From NCBI RefSeq assembly GCF_002776525.5, contig NC_045438.1, positions 143,107,708 through 143,171,707 of the forward strand: DNA of 64,000 nucleotides, given 5' to 3'. Of this stretch, positions 11,241 to 23,608 are shown piece by piece. A program made the translations under genes and the position numbers. The notes beneath the pieces were generated by a model. The model had not been told where the DNA came from. It did not search any database and was given only the letters and a program-made list of their open reading frames with translations. The stretch comes from Piliocolobus tephrosceles. Lineage: Eukaryota > Chordata > Mammalia > Primates > Cercopithecidae. Position 1 is the stretch's first letter, and each line of letters starts with the position of its first letter.

Positions 11241-13932
11241 ACTAAAAAACAATCTATTTAGTGAGTAAAACTCCTGGTTCAACCTACAGTTGGTCCTTTA
11301 GACTTTCCACTTCCTAAGAGAGAACAGCTCTCAGGGTGGAAGAGTTATGAGGCAGACAAACCCCATAGTGCTATTCTATCATCCCACACAAATGCAGGGG
11401 CTATATGACTCCATCGGGGCAGTACAAAAGACAAAATATTCCCGTCCTTTGCTCCTAAGAGCAAGCACATCATGGCAGGCAGTTTACAATTATTTTCCAC
11501 ATGTCTTCTTTACTAGCCAGGCCATTCATGTCTTTATATTTGACAACTGGCTACACACCCTCAAAAATAAACACAGTGATGGAAAGGTTGCTCCGTTCCC
11601 TGCTAATACATGTGTAATAAAGCTACTCTTGCAGAAGCTTGGTGCTGTGGTCAAAAGGAACACCTTCCCCCTCCTACCCCCATAAAGATGAAGGTCTTGA
11701 ATAAAACAGAAGCCACCCAGAGTCCAGTTCTGAAATGAAAATATCACACTCATAAAAGCATTAAGAAGGTTCCCTATTGAGCTGGTTTCAAATGTTTAAT
11801 TACTGTAATTATATGCATACATACTTTATCACTGTTTTCTAATGAGGTTGGCAAGGAGATAGAAACTTGGCATTTTATTCCTAGTTTAATGCGCTTGTTT
11901 TTATGCTTACTGTAACAGCTTGCTAGAAGAGCACTGGAGATAGAGTCGGATACGCTTTAAAGGACAAGGGAAAACAGCTCCCAGTGGATGGTACACACAT
12001 GGCAAAAGGCCAAGACTAGAAGCACCGTCATTAGGAAAAGGAATCAACCAAGGTAAGCAACATCATTCACAAACAGGAAAATCTGGACTGCAGCCTACCT
12101 ACCTTCTCTCCTCACTTTAAGTAAGACTTTAAGCTTTCAAAACAAGGAGAGTGGCTGGGAGGGGGAGTCACAGCTGCTTAATCTGAAAGCACCTTTCAGT
12201 GTCTTTGCAAAAGTTTCCAAGTCAAGGGGAAAATTCAATACCCAAACATACAAAGCAAGCTCCAGAGGCAAATGTGGGCACTTCTGAGAGCAGCAGTACT
12301 CCAGGGTTGGTTCCTAGCCTACAAGAGTTCTGGTGAAAGAGGCTACTGTGAACCAAAGGCCCAGCCTTCCTGCAGAGGAGGAAAGTCAGCAGTTTACTTG
12401 GGAATTTGCCACCTCAATACATAGCAAGTGAGGAAGTGGTGAGAGGTGGCAGATGGAAAGGGGTAAGGGGGGCGAGGGGCACAAGCTAGACCCAGACAGC
12501 TGTGGTGTTATAAAAATGTAGCAGCCAAGCAATGTGGAAACGGGAGTCTTAAGCATCTGATTAACCGAGAAGCAGCTGTGGTAATTTCTGGACTAGCTTT
12601 AAAAAAAAAAAATCAAAATACAGCATTGCATTCAACTGTTAAGCTGACTGCAAGAGCGATCAATGGGTTGAGAATAAAACTAAAGCTCGAGACACTGAGC
12701 CTTGCTCTAATGGTGTCGATGGCACAAGGCCATGCTAAGGGGTAAAACCAGGTTATGATGAGTTCCCTGTCTGGGACTTCCAAGAAGCATTCCCTAGAAC
12801 AGGATCCAAGACAGATCCACCCAATATTTAAATCCAGCCTTTAACAAAGGCCCTGTATAGACACCAGACTAACTAATTTGAGGCTGAAAGGAGACTCCTA
12901 AAAGTTTGGATAAACTTAGTTACTTACATTCCTCTATTATAGTAGAAATAGACATGTGACCTAATCATGTAAGGGGTTTTAAATTCAGCCAAAATAACTG
13001 GCAAATTTTCCTTGCTAAAATAGCAAAAACGAACCCTCCTAACAGAGTTGCTCCATTGAAATTCTTTACAGTAAATCAATAAGTACATCATTCTGTATAA
13101 CATATTGATCAATACAACATATTTTGACCAATTAAACATTTTAGTCAAAAAACATGAGTCTGGGACAAGGAAGAATATACATACGTGAAGCCATTTATCA
13201 CATTAAAATACATAAAGCAAGAGTGTAGACATGTAAAATCTCATTAATTCCACATCTAGATATTTCAACCATTTCTGAAAGGTAGACAGAGGACTCCAGA
13301 GTAAAGAGTACAGGACTTAACCATTTTAGTAGAGATTTTAGGGAGAGTCACAGAACTGCCAATCAGGTGGGTCTTACGTTATTGGTTATATCATAATCAT
13401 CTGGGGTTCTATGAGATTCTGGAGTAATGTCTGTTTTGTCTCCCTAAATTGAAAGCATGTCTTTGATTTCACTTGGAAACATTGATCTGTATGCAGCTGG
13501 TGCTTATTAGGAGGTGTTAGCTGTCTGTTCAATGTGCTGTAAGAGTGATGTACTGGGCTAATTTAACCCAAATAGCTTTATAATTCTGTCACAACCTCTC
13601 TGCAGCCGCCTACTTTTCCTAGGGCAGGGAAATGGAAATCATTTTAAGAAATGGAAAAAGTGTGATTTAAGTAATTCAGCTTAGTTTATTTCCCTCGGGA
13701 AAAGGACAGCTAACAACTACTCTCAGAAACTAAGCAAGTCGTGTCTGACCTCTATTAGTTATTTAAATTTAGCCACACCTTTAACTAATAAAGAGAAAGT
13801 GTCCTAGTCAACTCCAGTAAGGATCAGGGTTCTCTGCTTCTGGCATACCAGCTGACTTGAACTCTGAATTTCTCCCAGAGTTGTGCTCAGAATTTTACTG
13901 ACAGTTCAGCTGACATGGAAAGGTCTGAATGT
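11241..13932. other. repeat-poor 2.7-kb segment
   Basis: No Alu, L1, L2 or MIR could be recognised here. Reading frames up to 112 codons (11347-11685 plus) look like chance: no domain pattern and no obvious codon bias. Several 150-300 bp parts (about 12480-12740 and 13480-13800) have moderate GC and a varied, non-repetitive texture of the kind seen in conserved non-coding elements, but conservation cannot be tested here. Confidence 0.5.
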
Positions 13933-14237
13933 GGCCGGGTGCGGTGGCTCATACCTGTAATCCCAACACTTTGGGAGGTCAAGGCAGGTGGATCACTTGA
14001 GGTCAGGAATTTGTGACCAGCCTGGTCAACATGGTGAAACCTCATCTCTACTAAAAATACAAAAATCAGGCAGGTGTGGTGATGTGTGCCTGTAATCCCA
14101 GCTACTCGGGAGACTGAGGCAGGAGAATCACTAGAACCTGGGAGGCAGAAGTTGCAGTGAGCCGAGATCGCGCCACTGCACTCCAGCCTAGGCGACAGAC
14201 TGAGGCTCTGTCAGGGTTTGGGGGAAGAGTCTGAATG
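13923..14237 (+). repeat. Alu element lacking a poly(A) tail
   Basis: Alu body at 13933 to about 14210, beginning ggccgggtgcggtggctc. The flanks share gtctgaatg (13923-13931 and 14229-14237), supporting a target-site duplication. Instead of the expected A-tail the 3' end reads gtcagggtttgggggaaga. The tail has therefore been deleted or overwritten after insertion. Confidence 0.93.
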
Positions 14238-15301
14238 CAGCACAGGAGAGATGGTCTGTAGATAATGAAGCCAAGTGTGGGCTATTTGGAAGTCAAGTGC
14301 TCACACACAGGAACCTGTCCCAACATATGAATTACTTCCTTACTGTATTAACATTCTCCCTCCTTAACTTTTCCCTCTCCAAGTCTTACCCTCCTTACCT
14401 TCCTCTTCAAGCTTTAACAGGACTGAGTACCAGTAAGGGCACACACAGCCACACCACACACAGCTGAGTGTTCTGGGGGCACTGGTGGTGTTGCTAGCTC
14501 TCCCCTAGGAGGTCCTTCCAGACACAGCAGCAACCCCCACTTTCTGCTCCTCAATGGCAACCTCCCTCCAAACCACTCCCAAACCCCAAATCAGCCCCAA
14601 AGACCAGGTCTTCACCCCACTCAACAGCTTACATCCCACTCGACCAAACGTTGTCAATGACAACATTGCTTTGTTTGTTTTTTAACCAGCATATAAAGGG
14701 ATACCCTCAGTATTCTTCGCACTAACAAAAACAGCTCCAAAGAGAGAAACTGAAACCAAAAGTTTACATCACCGATCCCCCTTCCACCAAAAAAGCAAAT
14801 GTTATTCAGCACTAGACCACATCCCCCACATCAAAACTGCAGCACAAGCTTTTCTGAACATTTGAGAGAAACCAATTTTCACAGTAGCAGCCAACATGTG
14901 AAAATACTTTTATTGCAAAATTGAAGAGTATAGTTCAGCAAATGCATACTGGAATGCTACTATGAGTAATTACACAGGTGGTTATGCAAACACTGAACTG
15001 ATGCATCAATTTGGCAGAAGTATAAACATTTCTAGAATAGTATGCAAGGTTCAGTTACCTAGATCTGCTAGTTAACTTCCTTTACCTCTGAAAGAGCTCC
15101 CCCAAAGTCAATCATTTTCCAAAGGAAAAGTCATAGTGAGAAACACATTTTAAGTAGGCAAGAAAAGAACACCCTTATATTAAACCAACACAACCATTTT
15201 TAAATGAGCATCTTACCAGCGGCAGACATGATTATTCTCTTGTGTCCTGTAAGAGGGTGCTGTTGGTTAACTTAATTCAAACAAATCTTTAATCTTGAAA
15301 A
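14238..15301. other. segment without recognised repeats or genes
   Basis: About 1 kb with pyrimidine-rich and AT-rich parts. No family recognised and no coding frame of note. 14900-15070 has a varied, non-repetitive texture. Confidence 0.4.
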
Positions 15302-16025
15302 CTTTCATTTATTTGTAGAATGCATGATGAGATCTAGTATGTACCAGGCACTATTCTAAAAGGCTGGATATACAGCAGGGAGCAAAATAGGCAAAAATCC
15401 CTGCCTTCGGGAGGTTTACATTCTAGGAAAGAGAAAACAATGCATAGACACATAACGAAGACATGGGGCATGTTCAAAGCTGATCAAAGTGTGATGGAGA
15501 AAAATAAAGCAAAATGGTGTGAGGGTGAGGTGTTACAATTTTAAATGTCAGGTACAGACACAGAAAAAAGGTAATATTGTAGAGAGATCTGAAGAAAGTG
15601 AGGAAGTGCCCTAAACTGCATGGAAATCTTAGGAAAGTTTTCCAGGCAGAGGGAACAGCTAGTTCAAAGACACTGAAAGGCCAGGTATGGTGGCTCATGC
15701 TTGTAATCCCAGCACTTTGAGAGGCCAAGATGGAAGGACTGCTTGAGGCTAGGAGTTTAAGATCAGCCTGGGCAACACAGTGAGACCACATCTCTTTAAT
15801 TTATTTTTTATTTTTTAAATTGGCCAGGCATGGTAGTACAGACTTGTAATCCTAGCTATTTGGGAGGCTGAAATGGGAAGACTGCTTGAACCCAGGAGTT
15901 TGAGGTTTCAGTGAGCTGCGATAGTGCCACTGTTGCCTGAGCAACAGAGCAAGACACTGTCTCTAAATACATAATACATACATACATAAATGGACACTGA
16001 AAGAAGAGAATGTCTAGGCGGTTCA
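15302..16025 (-). repeat. L2 LINE 3' portion, split by an Alu
   Basis: The antisense L2 series is in order: gtaccaggcactattctaaa, ggatatacagcagggagcaa, aaatccctgccttcgggagg, ttacattctagg, then agatctgaagaaagtgagg and tccaggcagagggaacagct. This is the reverse complement of the L2 3' UTR and ORF2 tail. The Alu at 15679-15992 interrupts it, and a few L2-like bases continue to about 16025. Confidence 0.85.
15669..16003 (+). repeat. AluJ-grade element with target-site duplication
   Basis: Alu body 15679-15992 starting ggccaggtatggtggctc, with a tail of (ATAC)n-type repeats. The flanking 11-mer gacactgaaag occurs at 15669-15679 and 15993-16003, sharing a base with the Alu start. Divergence and CpG loss indicate an old AluJ-grade copy. 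It is inserted in an L2. Confidence 0.93.
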
Positions 16026-16121
16026 ATGATCAACAAAAATCTGCACATTTTGCTGTTTTCTAATCTTCTTAAATACTACATCCCACGTACATTTCAAAAG
16101 TACAGATTTCAAAAGGCTTAT

Positions 16122-16418
16122 GGCCAGGCATGGTGACTCACACCTGTACACCTATAATCCTAGCACTCTGGGAGGCCAAGGCAGGCGGATCGCTTGAACT
16201 CAAGAGTTCGAGGTCATCCTAGGCAACATGGCAAAACCCCATTTCTACTAAAAAAGAAAATGAGGCAGGTGCAGTGGCACATGCCTATAGTCCCAGCTAC
16301 TCAGGAGGTTGAGGCAGGAGAATCACTTGAGCCTGGGAAGTGAAGGTTGCAGTGAGCTGAGATTGCATCAAAACACTACAGTCTGGGTGACAGAGCCAGA
16401 CCCTGTTTTAAAAAAAGT
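16122..16418 (+). repeat. Alu element (J/S grade)
   Basis: Starts tggccaggcatggtgactc and ends with gacagagccagaccctgttt and a short A run. Near its start the phrase cacctgtacacctataatcc holds a duplicated cacctgta unit of 8-9 bases, a small internal tandem duplication. Confidence 0.95.
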
Positions 16419-17123
16419 AGGGTAGATGGGGGGTAATTCTTCTCCAATATTGGAAGTTTTTTCTTAAATATACAGCATCTAGCACTACTGTGATAAATAG
16501 AAATGTATGCATTTTGCTTTCCCACTATCCCGCAGTGCACTGACAGCTTCTTGTCTGTAGTGAGTTAAGTCCCAGAGGCGCTGGGAATATGTTTAGCACC
16601 AGAGCAACCAAAGCTAGTAGGCTGAATACAGCACTCAGATGGGCTGCGAGCCAAAGATGCCTATACACGGATTCAAGAAATGATGTGCAAGAATCTCTAC
16701 CTTTATTCTCTACCCTACAACCATCCTCATCATTTGTGGCAGCATCAAAGTGGTGAAGGAACTCAGCACAGAAAACAATGAAAATGGTAACAAGACCAAA
16801 ATAGAGCTGGATGGAAAAAATATCCAATCTCTGCACTTCCAAAATAATAATGCGATCCAAGCTTCTTTTTTAAAATTTAAGATTTATAAAAAACAAAAGA
16901 GACTTTATTTTGAGTACAGAGGAAGAGAAAAGGAGAACTGTGTCGGTAGAAACAGAATGAGAATACTGGGAATCGGGATATAGAAAGGCCAAGGCTGAGT
17001 GAAAGGAGTCAAGGCTGAGAATCAGAGGTGCTCGGGGCCCCCCCTCACTTCCTGGTCCACCAGTGGTATAGCCTTGGACATGACACTGTACTCTTCCAGG
17101 GTTTCCCTTCCTCATCTACTAAC
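16419..17123. other. unclassified segment holding a 111-codon minus-strand frame
   Basis: No repeat was recognised. The minus-strand frame at 16525-16860 encodes 111 residues with two strongly hydrophobic stretches (near residues 16-36 and 70-95). I recognise no family, and both neighbouring sides are repeats. Chance remains the simplest explanation, since frames of this length are expected somewhere in 64 kb. No splice or promoter context supports a gene. Confidence 0.3.
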
Positions 17124-17414
17124 AAGAATTCATCCCAGCACTTTGGGAGGCCAAGGCGGGTGGATCACCTGAGGTCAGGAGTTCAAGACCAGCCTGGCTA
17201 ACATGGCGAAATCCCATCTCTACTAAAAATACAAAAATTAGCCGGGCGTGGTGGCAGGCACTTGTAACCCCAGTACTGGGGAAGCTGAGGCAAGAGAATC
17301 GTTTGAACCCAGGAGGCAGAGGTTTCAGTGAGCCAAGATCACGCCACTGCACTCCAGCCTGGGCGACAAGACAGAAACTCTGTCTCAAAAAAAAAAAAAG
17401 AAAAAGAAATTCAT
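17124..17414 (+). repeat. 5'-truncated Alu with target-site duplication
   Basis: The Alu begins at its own tcccagcactttgggagg, so about 35 bases are missing. The flanking repeats aagaattcat (17124-17133) and aagaaattcat (17404-17414) show that the truncation happened at insertion, not later. Body 17134-17403, tail about 20 A-rich bases. AluS grade. Confidence 0.94.
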
Positions 17415-18255
17415 ATAGGATTGCTTTAAAAATTGGCAACAGTGGATTGAAAGCAGCTAGGATGTTAAAAAGCCAATCTCAAAAGGTTACATGTTGTGTA
17501 GTTGCATTTATAGAGACTACTTAAAACGACAAAATTATAGAGAAGGAGAGAGTTGGTTATGGTTATAAAGGCATACCATTTGGGATCCTTGTGATGGAAC
17601 TGTTCTGTATCTTAACTGCAGTGGTAGTCACACAAATTTTCACATGTGAAAAATTGTACAGAACTAAATGTACACACACAAACAAGAAGAATGTGTGTAA
17701 AACCTATGAAATCTAAAAAACGGCAGGGCATGGTGGCTCATGCCTGTAATGCCAACATTTTGGGAGGCCAGGCAGGAGGGTCACTTGAGCCCAGGAGTTC
17801 AAGCCCAGCCTAGGCAACATAGTGAGACCCCATCTCTACAAATTTTTTTTTGTTAATTACAGGCTTGGTAGTGCATGCCTGTGGTCATAGCTAGCTACAT
17901 TGGAGGCTGAGGAGGGAGGATCGCTTGAGCCCAGGAGGTCAAGGCTGTGCTGAACCATGATATTGCTACTACAGTCCAGCCTGGGCAACAGAGTGAGACC
18001 CTGTCTCAAAAAAAGAAAAATAAGAGGAGAGGAGAGGAGAGGGAAAAAGAAAGAAAAGAAATCTAAAAAGTGTTAAAAGTGTTGATGACTGTATCAGTGT
18101 TAATTGCCTGATTGTGATACTGTAATACTGTTATGCAACACGTTACCATTGGGAAAAACTGGGTGAAAGGGACACAGAATCATTCTGTATAATTTCTTCC
18201 AACTACATATCAATCTATGTATAAAACTATACATGATTTTTAAAATCTCTTCACC
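17415..18255 (+). repeat. L1M-type 3' UTR, interrupted by an Alu
   Basis: Recognisable old L1 3' sequences in order: caatctcaaaaggttacatg, gggatccttgtgatggaact, gttctgtatcttaactgcag, cacatgtgaaaaattg, then after the Alu gtaccattgggaaaaactgg type text and gtataatttcttccaac. These match the L1MC/L1ME class. Subfamily not assigned. The Alu at 17722-18058 splits it. Confidence 0.75.
17709..18070 (+). repeat. AluJ-grade element with target-site duplication and purine-rich tail
   Basis: Body 17722 to about 18012, followed by a gagga-repeat tail to 18058. The flanking strings aaatctaaaaa recur at 17709-17719 and from 18059. Subfamily J by the form gaggctgaggagggaggatc. Confidence 0.93.
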
Positions 18256-18886
18256 TTAAAATGTCTGGCATGTTTGGAAATGATCCATAAATGGCATATT
18301 GGTCAAGTTATCCTCTCACCTAAAAAGCAGAACTGCTAATTCGTACTTCCCACTAATGAGATTCTAGAGGAAATGCTCAGCAATGTAGCTGGCACCAAGA
18401 AAGAGCTCACTCAATGGTCATTATCCTGGCCCTTCAAAACCTCACAAATATCCAAGGAAAATGCAAACACTTTTTTATATAACCAATGGAGAAACTTACA
18501 GAGTTTGCTGGCTCTGAATAATAAACATGTACGCACCAAAATAAAAGAGTCCTCTAAAAGAGAGGGAACAAAAAAATCTTTCGTGGTGTAGAACAGCCTT
18601 TGTCACAGTGTTCTCCACAGAACACTAATCCTCTGAGCTGCTGCTAAATAAATAAATACATGGTCCCTGGTCAAATAAATTTGGGAAATGCAGCATATAC
18701 CATCCCCCTTTGGAAGCACCAATAAAAAAGAAAATCCCTATCCAACTTCACTTAACCCATTTTTCTCCAAATTTACTTGGTCAAAAACAATTTTTAATAC
18801 CTACTGGCATCCTGAGAAATACTCCCAAGTCTGGAATTTTAAAAGTCATTCTACACTGGTCAGGTACTCACTACCTCATTTCTTCA
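18256..18886. other. segment without recognised features
   Basis: AT-rich sequence, no repeat or gene recognised. A 72-codon plus frame (18373-18591) and the start of a frame running into the next Alu are not protein-like. Confidence 0.4.
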
Positions 18887-19210
18887 CCCATTATGTGCTT
18901 GCTTTCTTTGTTTCAGAGACAAAGTCTCACTCTGTCACCCAGGCTGGGGTGCAGTGGCGCAATCTCGGCTCACTGCAACCTCCGCCTCCCAGATTGAGGC
19001 AATTCTCATGCCTCAGCCTTCAGAGTAGCTGGGATTACAGGCATGCACCATCCTGCCCAGCTAATTTTTGTATTTTTAGTGGAGACAAGGTTTCACCATG
19101 TTAGTCAGGTTGGTTTCAAACTCCTGACCTCAGGTGATGTGCCTGTCTTGGCCTCCCAAAGTGTGGAAATTACAGGTGTAAGCCACCATGCCCGGCCCCA
19201 TTATGTACTT
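18887..19210 (-). repeat. AluS-grade element with target-site duplication
   Basis: Reverse-oriented Alu at about 18901-19197. The flanks cccattatgtgctt (18887-18900) and cccattatgtactt (19197-19210) differ at one base. The oligo-T tail is almost lost (tttctttgtttca), as in an old copy. The 138-codon and 95-codon plus frames starting at 18688-18710 are unique sequence run into antisense Alu. Confidence 0.94.
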
Positions 19211-19245
19211 TAGAAGAGAAACAAATGGGCTTTTCTACAGCTCGT

Positions 19246-19249
19246 GGTT

Positions 19250-19280
<31 letters not shown>

Positions 19281-19560
19281 GAGACAGAGTCCCTCTCTGT
19301 TGCCCAGCCTGGAGTGCAATAGCATGATCTCAGCTCACCTCAACCTCCACCTACTGGGTTCAAGTGATTCCCCTGCCTCAACCTCCCAATTAGCTGGGAC
19401 TACAAGCATGTGCCACTATGCCCAGCTAATTTTGTATTTTTAGTAGAGACCAGGTTTCACCATGTTGTCCAGGCTGGTCTCGAACTCCCGACCTCGGGTG
19501 ATCCACCACCTCAGCCTCTCAAAGTGCTGGGATTACAGGCATGAGCCACCCCGCCTGGCC
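19246..19560 (-). repeat. AluS-grade element with (TTTTG)n tail
   Basis: Antisense Alu ending in ccccgcctggcc at 19560. The tail has become a TTTTG pentanucleotide microsatellite (19246-19278). It lies within 40 bp of the previous minus-strand Alu, giving a direct pair. Confidence 0.95.
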
Positions 19561-19871
19561 CGTGTAGTGGTTTTAACTATTCACAGCTGGTCTTCAATAA
19601 ATATTTGCTGAATTGGATTCAATAAAAGTACGATTCCAGGATGACAACTGTAGGCATTAGGGGAAGTGACTTTTACTGATTTTCTTTTTTAATCTCTCAC
19701 TTAGTGAAGAAAACAAAGGCACTCCTTTCTGGAACTTTCTGAAGGCTGTCAGAAACTTTCAGGTACCTAGGTTTTCCACTTATGCCAGTAGTATCTGGCC
19801 TGAGGGGAAGCTGCTCACAAGTGGAACAGCAGTTAACAAGCTGATGTGATTATAAGGGTTCTGGGAACCAG

Positions 19872-20308
19872 CCTTAGTTCACTTTCTGTTGCTATAACAC
19901 AATATCACAGACTGTGTAATGTATTTTTTAAAAGAATTTTTTAAAATTTTTTATCTTTCTTTTTTTTATTTGTCTTTTTTGCTCTGTCTTATGGGTCCTG
20001 AAAAATAAATGTATTTCTTACAGTTTTGGAGGCTGAAAAGTCCAAACTCAAGGGGCTGCATCTGGCGAGGGCCTTCCTGCTATGTTATAACATAGCAGAG
20101 ACCATCATGTGGTGAGAGAGCAAGAGCAAGCTAGCTCAGGTCTCTCTTCTTATAAAGCCACCTGTACCATCAATGGGAACCCCCATGATGACCTTATTTA
20201 ACCCTTATTATGTCCCACAGGCCCCACCTCCAAATGCAACCAACATATGGATTTGGGGATTAAGTTTCCAACACAAGAAATTTGGTGGACACTTTCAAAC
20301 CATAGCAA
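19872..20308 (-). mobile_element. MaLR LTR (MST/MLT1 type), internally modified
   Basis: The reverse complement of a MaLR LTR: ctgttgctataacacaatat, cacagactgtgtaat, cttacagttttggaggctg, aaagtccaaactcaaggggc, ggccccacctccaaatgcaa, ggggattaagtttccaacac and actttcaaaccatagca. These match MSTx/MLT1 LTRs of the ERVL-MaLR group. A T-rich block of about 75 bases at 19923-20000 is not part of the usual consensus and looks like an insertion. Old, non-coding and solitary. Confidence 0.8.
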
Positions 20309-23300
20309 AGCTCATGACTAAAAATATCCCTACTTATAACTATAAATCCTGAAATTCCTTTAGCAGGATACAAAGCCTTTCATACCAAGAAAAATAAGAA
20401 AAAAGTTCTGCCTGCAACTATTCCTAAAACAGGTAGTAAGTTAAAGATAAGTCATTTTCATAAAGATGACTTAAGATTAAAGTCATATAAATGAATTTTG
20501 GAAGTCAATGAATTTGCTGAGATCAAGCTTGGAGGGGTGGGGTGGAAGGAGTGTGCAGGGGGAGAAAGGTAAAAACTTTTCCCTAGAAGTAGAAGATAAA
20601 ACTAGTTTCACCTAATTCACAGGCCCTTTAAGACCAAAAACACTGTTTCTATTTAGAGGAATGACCCATAGTCTAACTTGCAAAACCATAAACTACCTGC
20701 AAAATGTTGCCAGTTTTAAAACTAACCAGAATAATAAATAAGAAAAAAAAGTTCTTAAATGCAAACAAGATTTGAGGGAAACCTCAAAATCTATCTTCTA
20801 CATAAAGATCTGGAAACGAAGACTTTATCATAAGCCCCTAACATAATGAAAACAAGTCTCAAACACTCAAGGGTAGGAAAGCATACTCACCAAGCACACC
20901 CCCGCAAAGCACACTCAGGAATTTTTTAGGAACATTTCCAACATGTTTGAAAACAAAATGGGTTTCAGATAAAACCTCAACTTAACTGGGACAGCTATGC
21001 TTCCCAAGCATTCTAGTTCTTGAAGGTTGCTATGTAAAAGTGAGTGATGGTTTGTACATTCCATTACACTTAATAATCCTAAAATCACATGCATATGGCT
21101 GTCAGCATATCCATTCCTCAACATGAATAAGGGAAGGTCTAATCACAACATTTCAAATTAGCTAAGACATCAGTTGGGAAGCCCAGGCTGCACACTTCCC
21201 ACTATGTCCGTTACTCTTTCTCAACAGTCACCCTGCAGTATCACAGGGCCAAATCTCTCCTCTTGGATGCAATAATTTGAGCAGCATTCGCCTTGGCTAT
21301 CCCAGCCTTCTCCTCTCACTGGCCAGAAAACATGACAGAGAAAAAAAAAATGGCCAAAAAAATATTTTCTGGTAGTTGAACTGTATTTGACACAACAAAA
21401 AAGTATGTAAGGTTTAGCAGCAATCCCAGTGGGCTTCCAGAAATCAAAGTCCCCACAGGCTAAACAAGTTGGAGACAAGAAAACTAAAAATCTGCTTGCT
21501 GAATAACTGTCTATGAAAGTTTTCTTACCAGGAGCCCGGTCATCTTTTTAAATTCTCACTCCTCACTACCAGATGTTCTCTTCTGTATTTCAAAGACAAA
21601 GTCAGGCTCTCTTTTCTTCCTTCTTTCCCTCCCCCACTCCTACATACAAGAAATAGTGATTTTTCTAAATTCCTTTTAAAACTGATGGAAGAAGGGAGAA
21701 GCCTAAGTATTCTTCCTAATCCAATGTTCTATTAATAGGATTTGTAATGCAGTGCAGGTTTTACAATACTGTAAGGGGAAGACAATGAACAATGACTGTA
21801 TTGTGCCACACCTGCTCCCCCACCCCTCGGGGAGGCTGAATGATGTCTTATCTGGCATCCCCCATTTGGACACGGATACACCTATGACGTGACAGGCCCT
21901 GCCAAACTGCAGAAAAAATTCTCCCTTTCACTCTGTTAACACACCTAACATCATTTAGTCCAATAATACCATGTTCAAAAAAACAAAAAAGTTAAACTTT
22001 TTTTCCTTTTTTTAAAAACAAAGTGCTCTAGTTTTTGCAAAAGACTAAACCATTCAGCCAGATTTGGCCAAACCTTCAATTTACACAGTGGGACACATGA
22101 TAACAATTGGCCCGAATACCCCTAAGGGAAAAGCCAGACTCATGGATTCAGAAATGAGAAAAATGCCTCCGACTTGCCTTCCCGGTTCCGCCCACTGTGC
22201 ACATCAGTGCGCCTACAGGAAATGATTCCCATTTCAGTTTCTCTGTTGCAATAGTCAAGGGAATGCAATCCCAATATCAGGGAAAAAAATTAGCATGCCA
22301 CTGGAGCGCAAAGGCTGCTGGATCATCAGAGTGCTTCCTCTCAAATTCCAAACACAAACCCACAGGCCCGAAACGCTACACTGAAAGTAGCTGTGTGCCT
22401 TTGCCTCAATGTTACGCTCTGCTGAGCATCTTCTTATTTATCTTTGAGCCCTGTACCAGCTTAACAGCTGATCCTTCTGTCCTCTTGGGTCCAGTGTCAA
22501 ATCTGCCAGGAGAACCTCATCAACAGGCAGAACGAGCTTCAGTGAGCTAGGGGAAGACAGAGATCAGAGAAGTATGCATCTGAGAAATCAGCCTGCCCTG
22601 TCATGAGGTTCTGAAACACCAGCTCACTGAAAAGCACATTAAAGGGTTCCAGCAGCAAGGCTGAATGGGTGTCAGCACAAATCAGTGAGTCCAAGTCCTT
22701 CCGGCTTCTTTTCCTGGCCAGAATGGGAGAGTCTTAGCTATAATGGCATTCACAGACTTCTGCCCAGCAGAGCAAGCCAAGAGAGAGCTTTCTATTAGCA
22801 GCACCCAAGAAGCCTGTGACCATGGTGCCCAGTGTCCATCTTGGCAGAAAAAAGACACGCTGTGATCCCAATAATAAATGCACAACCACCACAGGATACA
22901 TTGTACACAGAATGATGATACTTCATATTTAGCTTCCAAAACTGAGCTAAAGGATCAGTATTCTTGGCCACAATGACCATATAATAAAACTGTTATAGTA
23001 AAATATTTCTACAGTGCAATGCCTTCGTTCACATGATAGCTATTCCCATCTTTGAATCCTTCTTAAGTTGTTATGTTACTTAATCACATATATACCAAGT
23101 ACACCTGTTTTGCAGTGCATTCCCAGGCATTATTTCTCAGAAATGCATGGTACACATTTCCACTGTTTGCTACTTAGTACTCACTTCAGCAATACATCAC
23201 TTCTTTATAATAAAATAGCTCTATATGCCCTATCATAGAGTATGGGGAGTCACCAAATTATTTTCCCCCTTAGAAACGTTGTTTGACCTGGGTGAAGAAA

Positions 23301-23458
23301 GTTCATAATGACCGCTTTATATATACCTTATGATATGCTTTGTAAGTATTGCAATGTTTAAGTATGATAGGAAACATCTTACTTAGTTTTCTAATTTTGA
23401 GTCTTCTTTATCTATGGCCATGTTCTCTAACCCCACCCTCCAAAACAATAGAAAACTC
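20309..23458. other. long repeat-free block
   Basis: More than 3 kb without any recognisable interspersed repeat in a window otherwise packed with Alus. Frames up to 117 codons (22197-22550 plus) show no recognised domain. The part 22120-22560 has more CpG and higher complexity than its surroundings. Candidate for regulatory or conserved non-coding DNA; nothing directly proves that. Confidence 0.45.
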
Positions 23459-23608
23459 TATATACTTTTTATGTATCACATTAAAGTAATGCTTCTCCTA
23501 CCTGTATATTCCCACTTCTTTTCTACTGCCCACTCATATGTTTTTTATGCATCACATTAAAGTAGTGCTTCTCCTACCTTTATATTCCCACTTCTTTTCT
23601 ATTGTCTA
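23459..23608. repeat. two-copy tandem duplication, 76-bp unit
   Basis: The phrases atgtatcacattaaagtaat, gcttctcctacctgtatatt and cccacttcttttctactgcc (from 23471) recur from 23547 as atgcatcacattaaagtagt, gcttctcctacctttatatt and cccacttcttttctattgtc. The offset is 76 bp. Copies differ at only a few positions. It is not part of a repeat family I recognise. Confidence 0.92.

Noticed and set aside
16525..16860. 111-codon minus-strand frame with two hydrophobic stretches, resembling a small membrane protein
   Set aside because: No family recognised, no splice, promoter or polyadenylation context, and frames of this size are expected by chance in 64 kb. A translated database search would decide.
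22197..22550. 117-codon plus frame in the repeat-free block
   Set aside because: No recognised similarity or exon boundaries; the higher CpG of the region alone does not support a gene.
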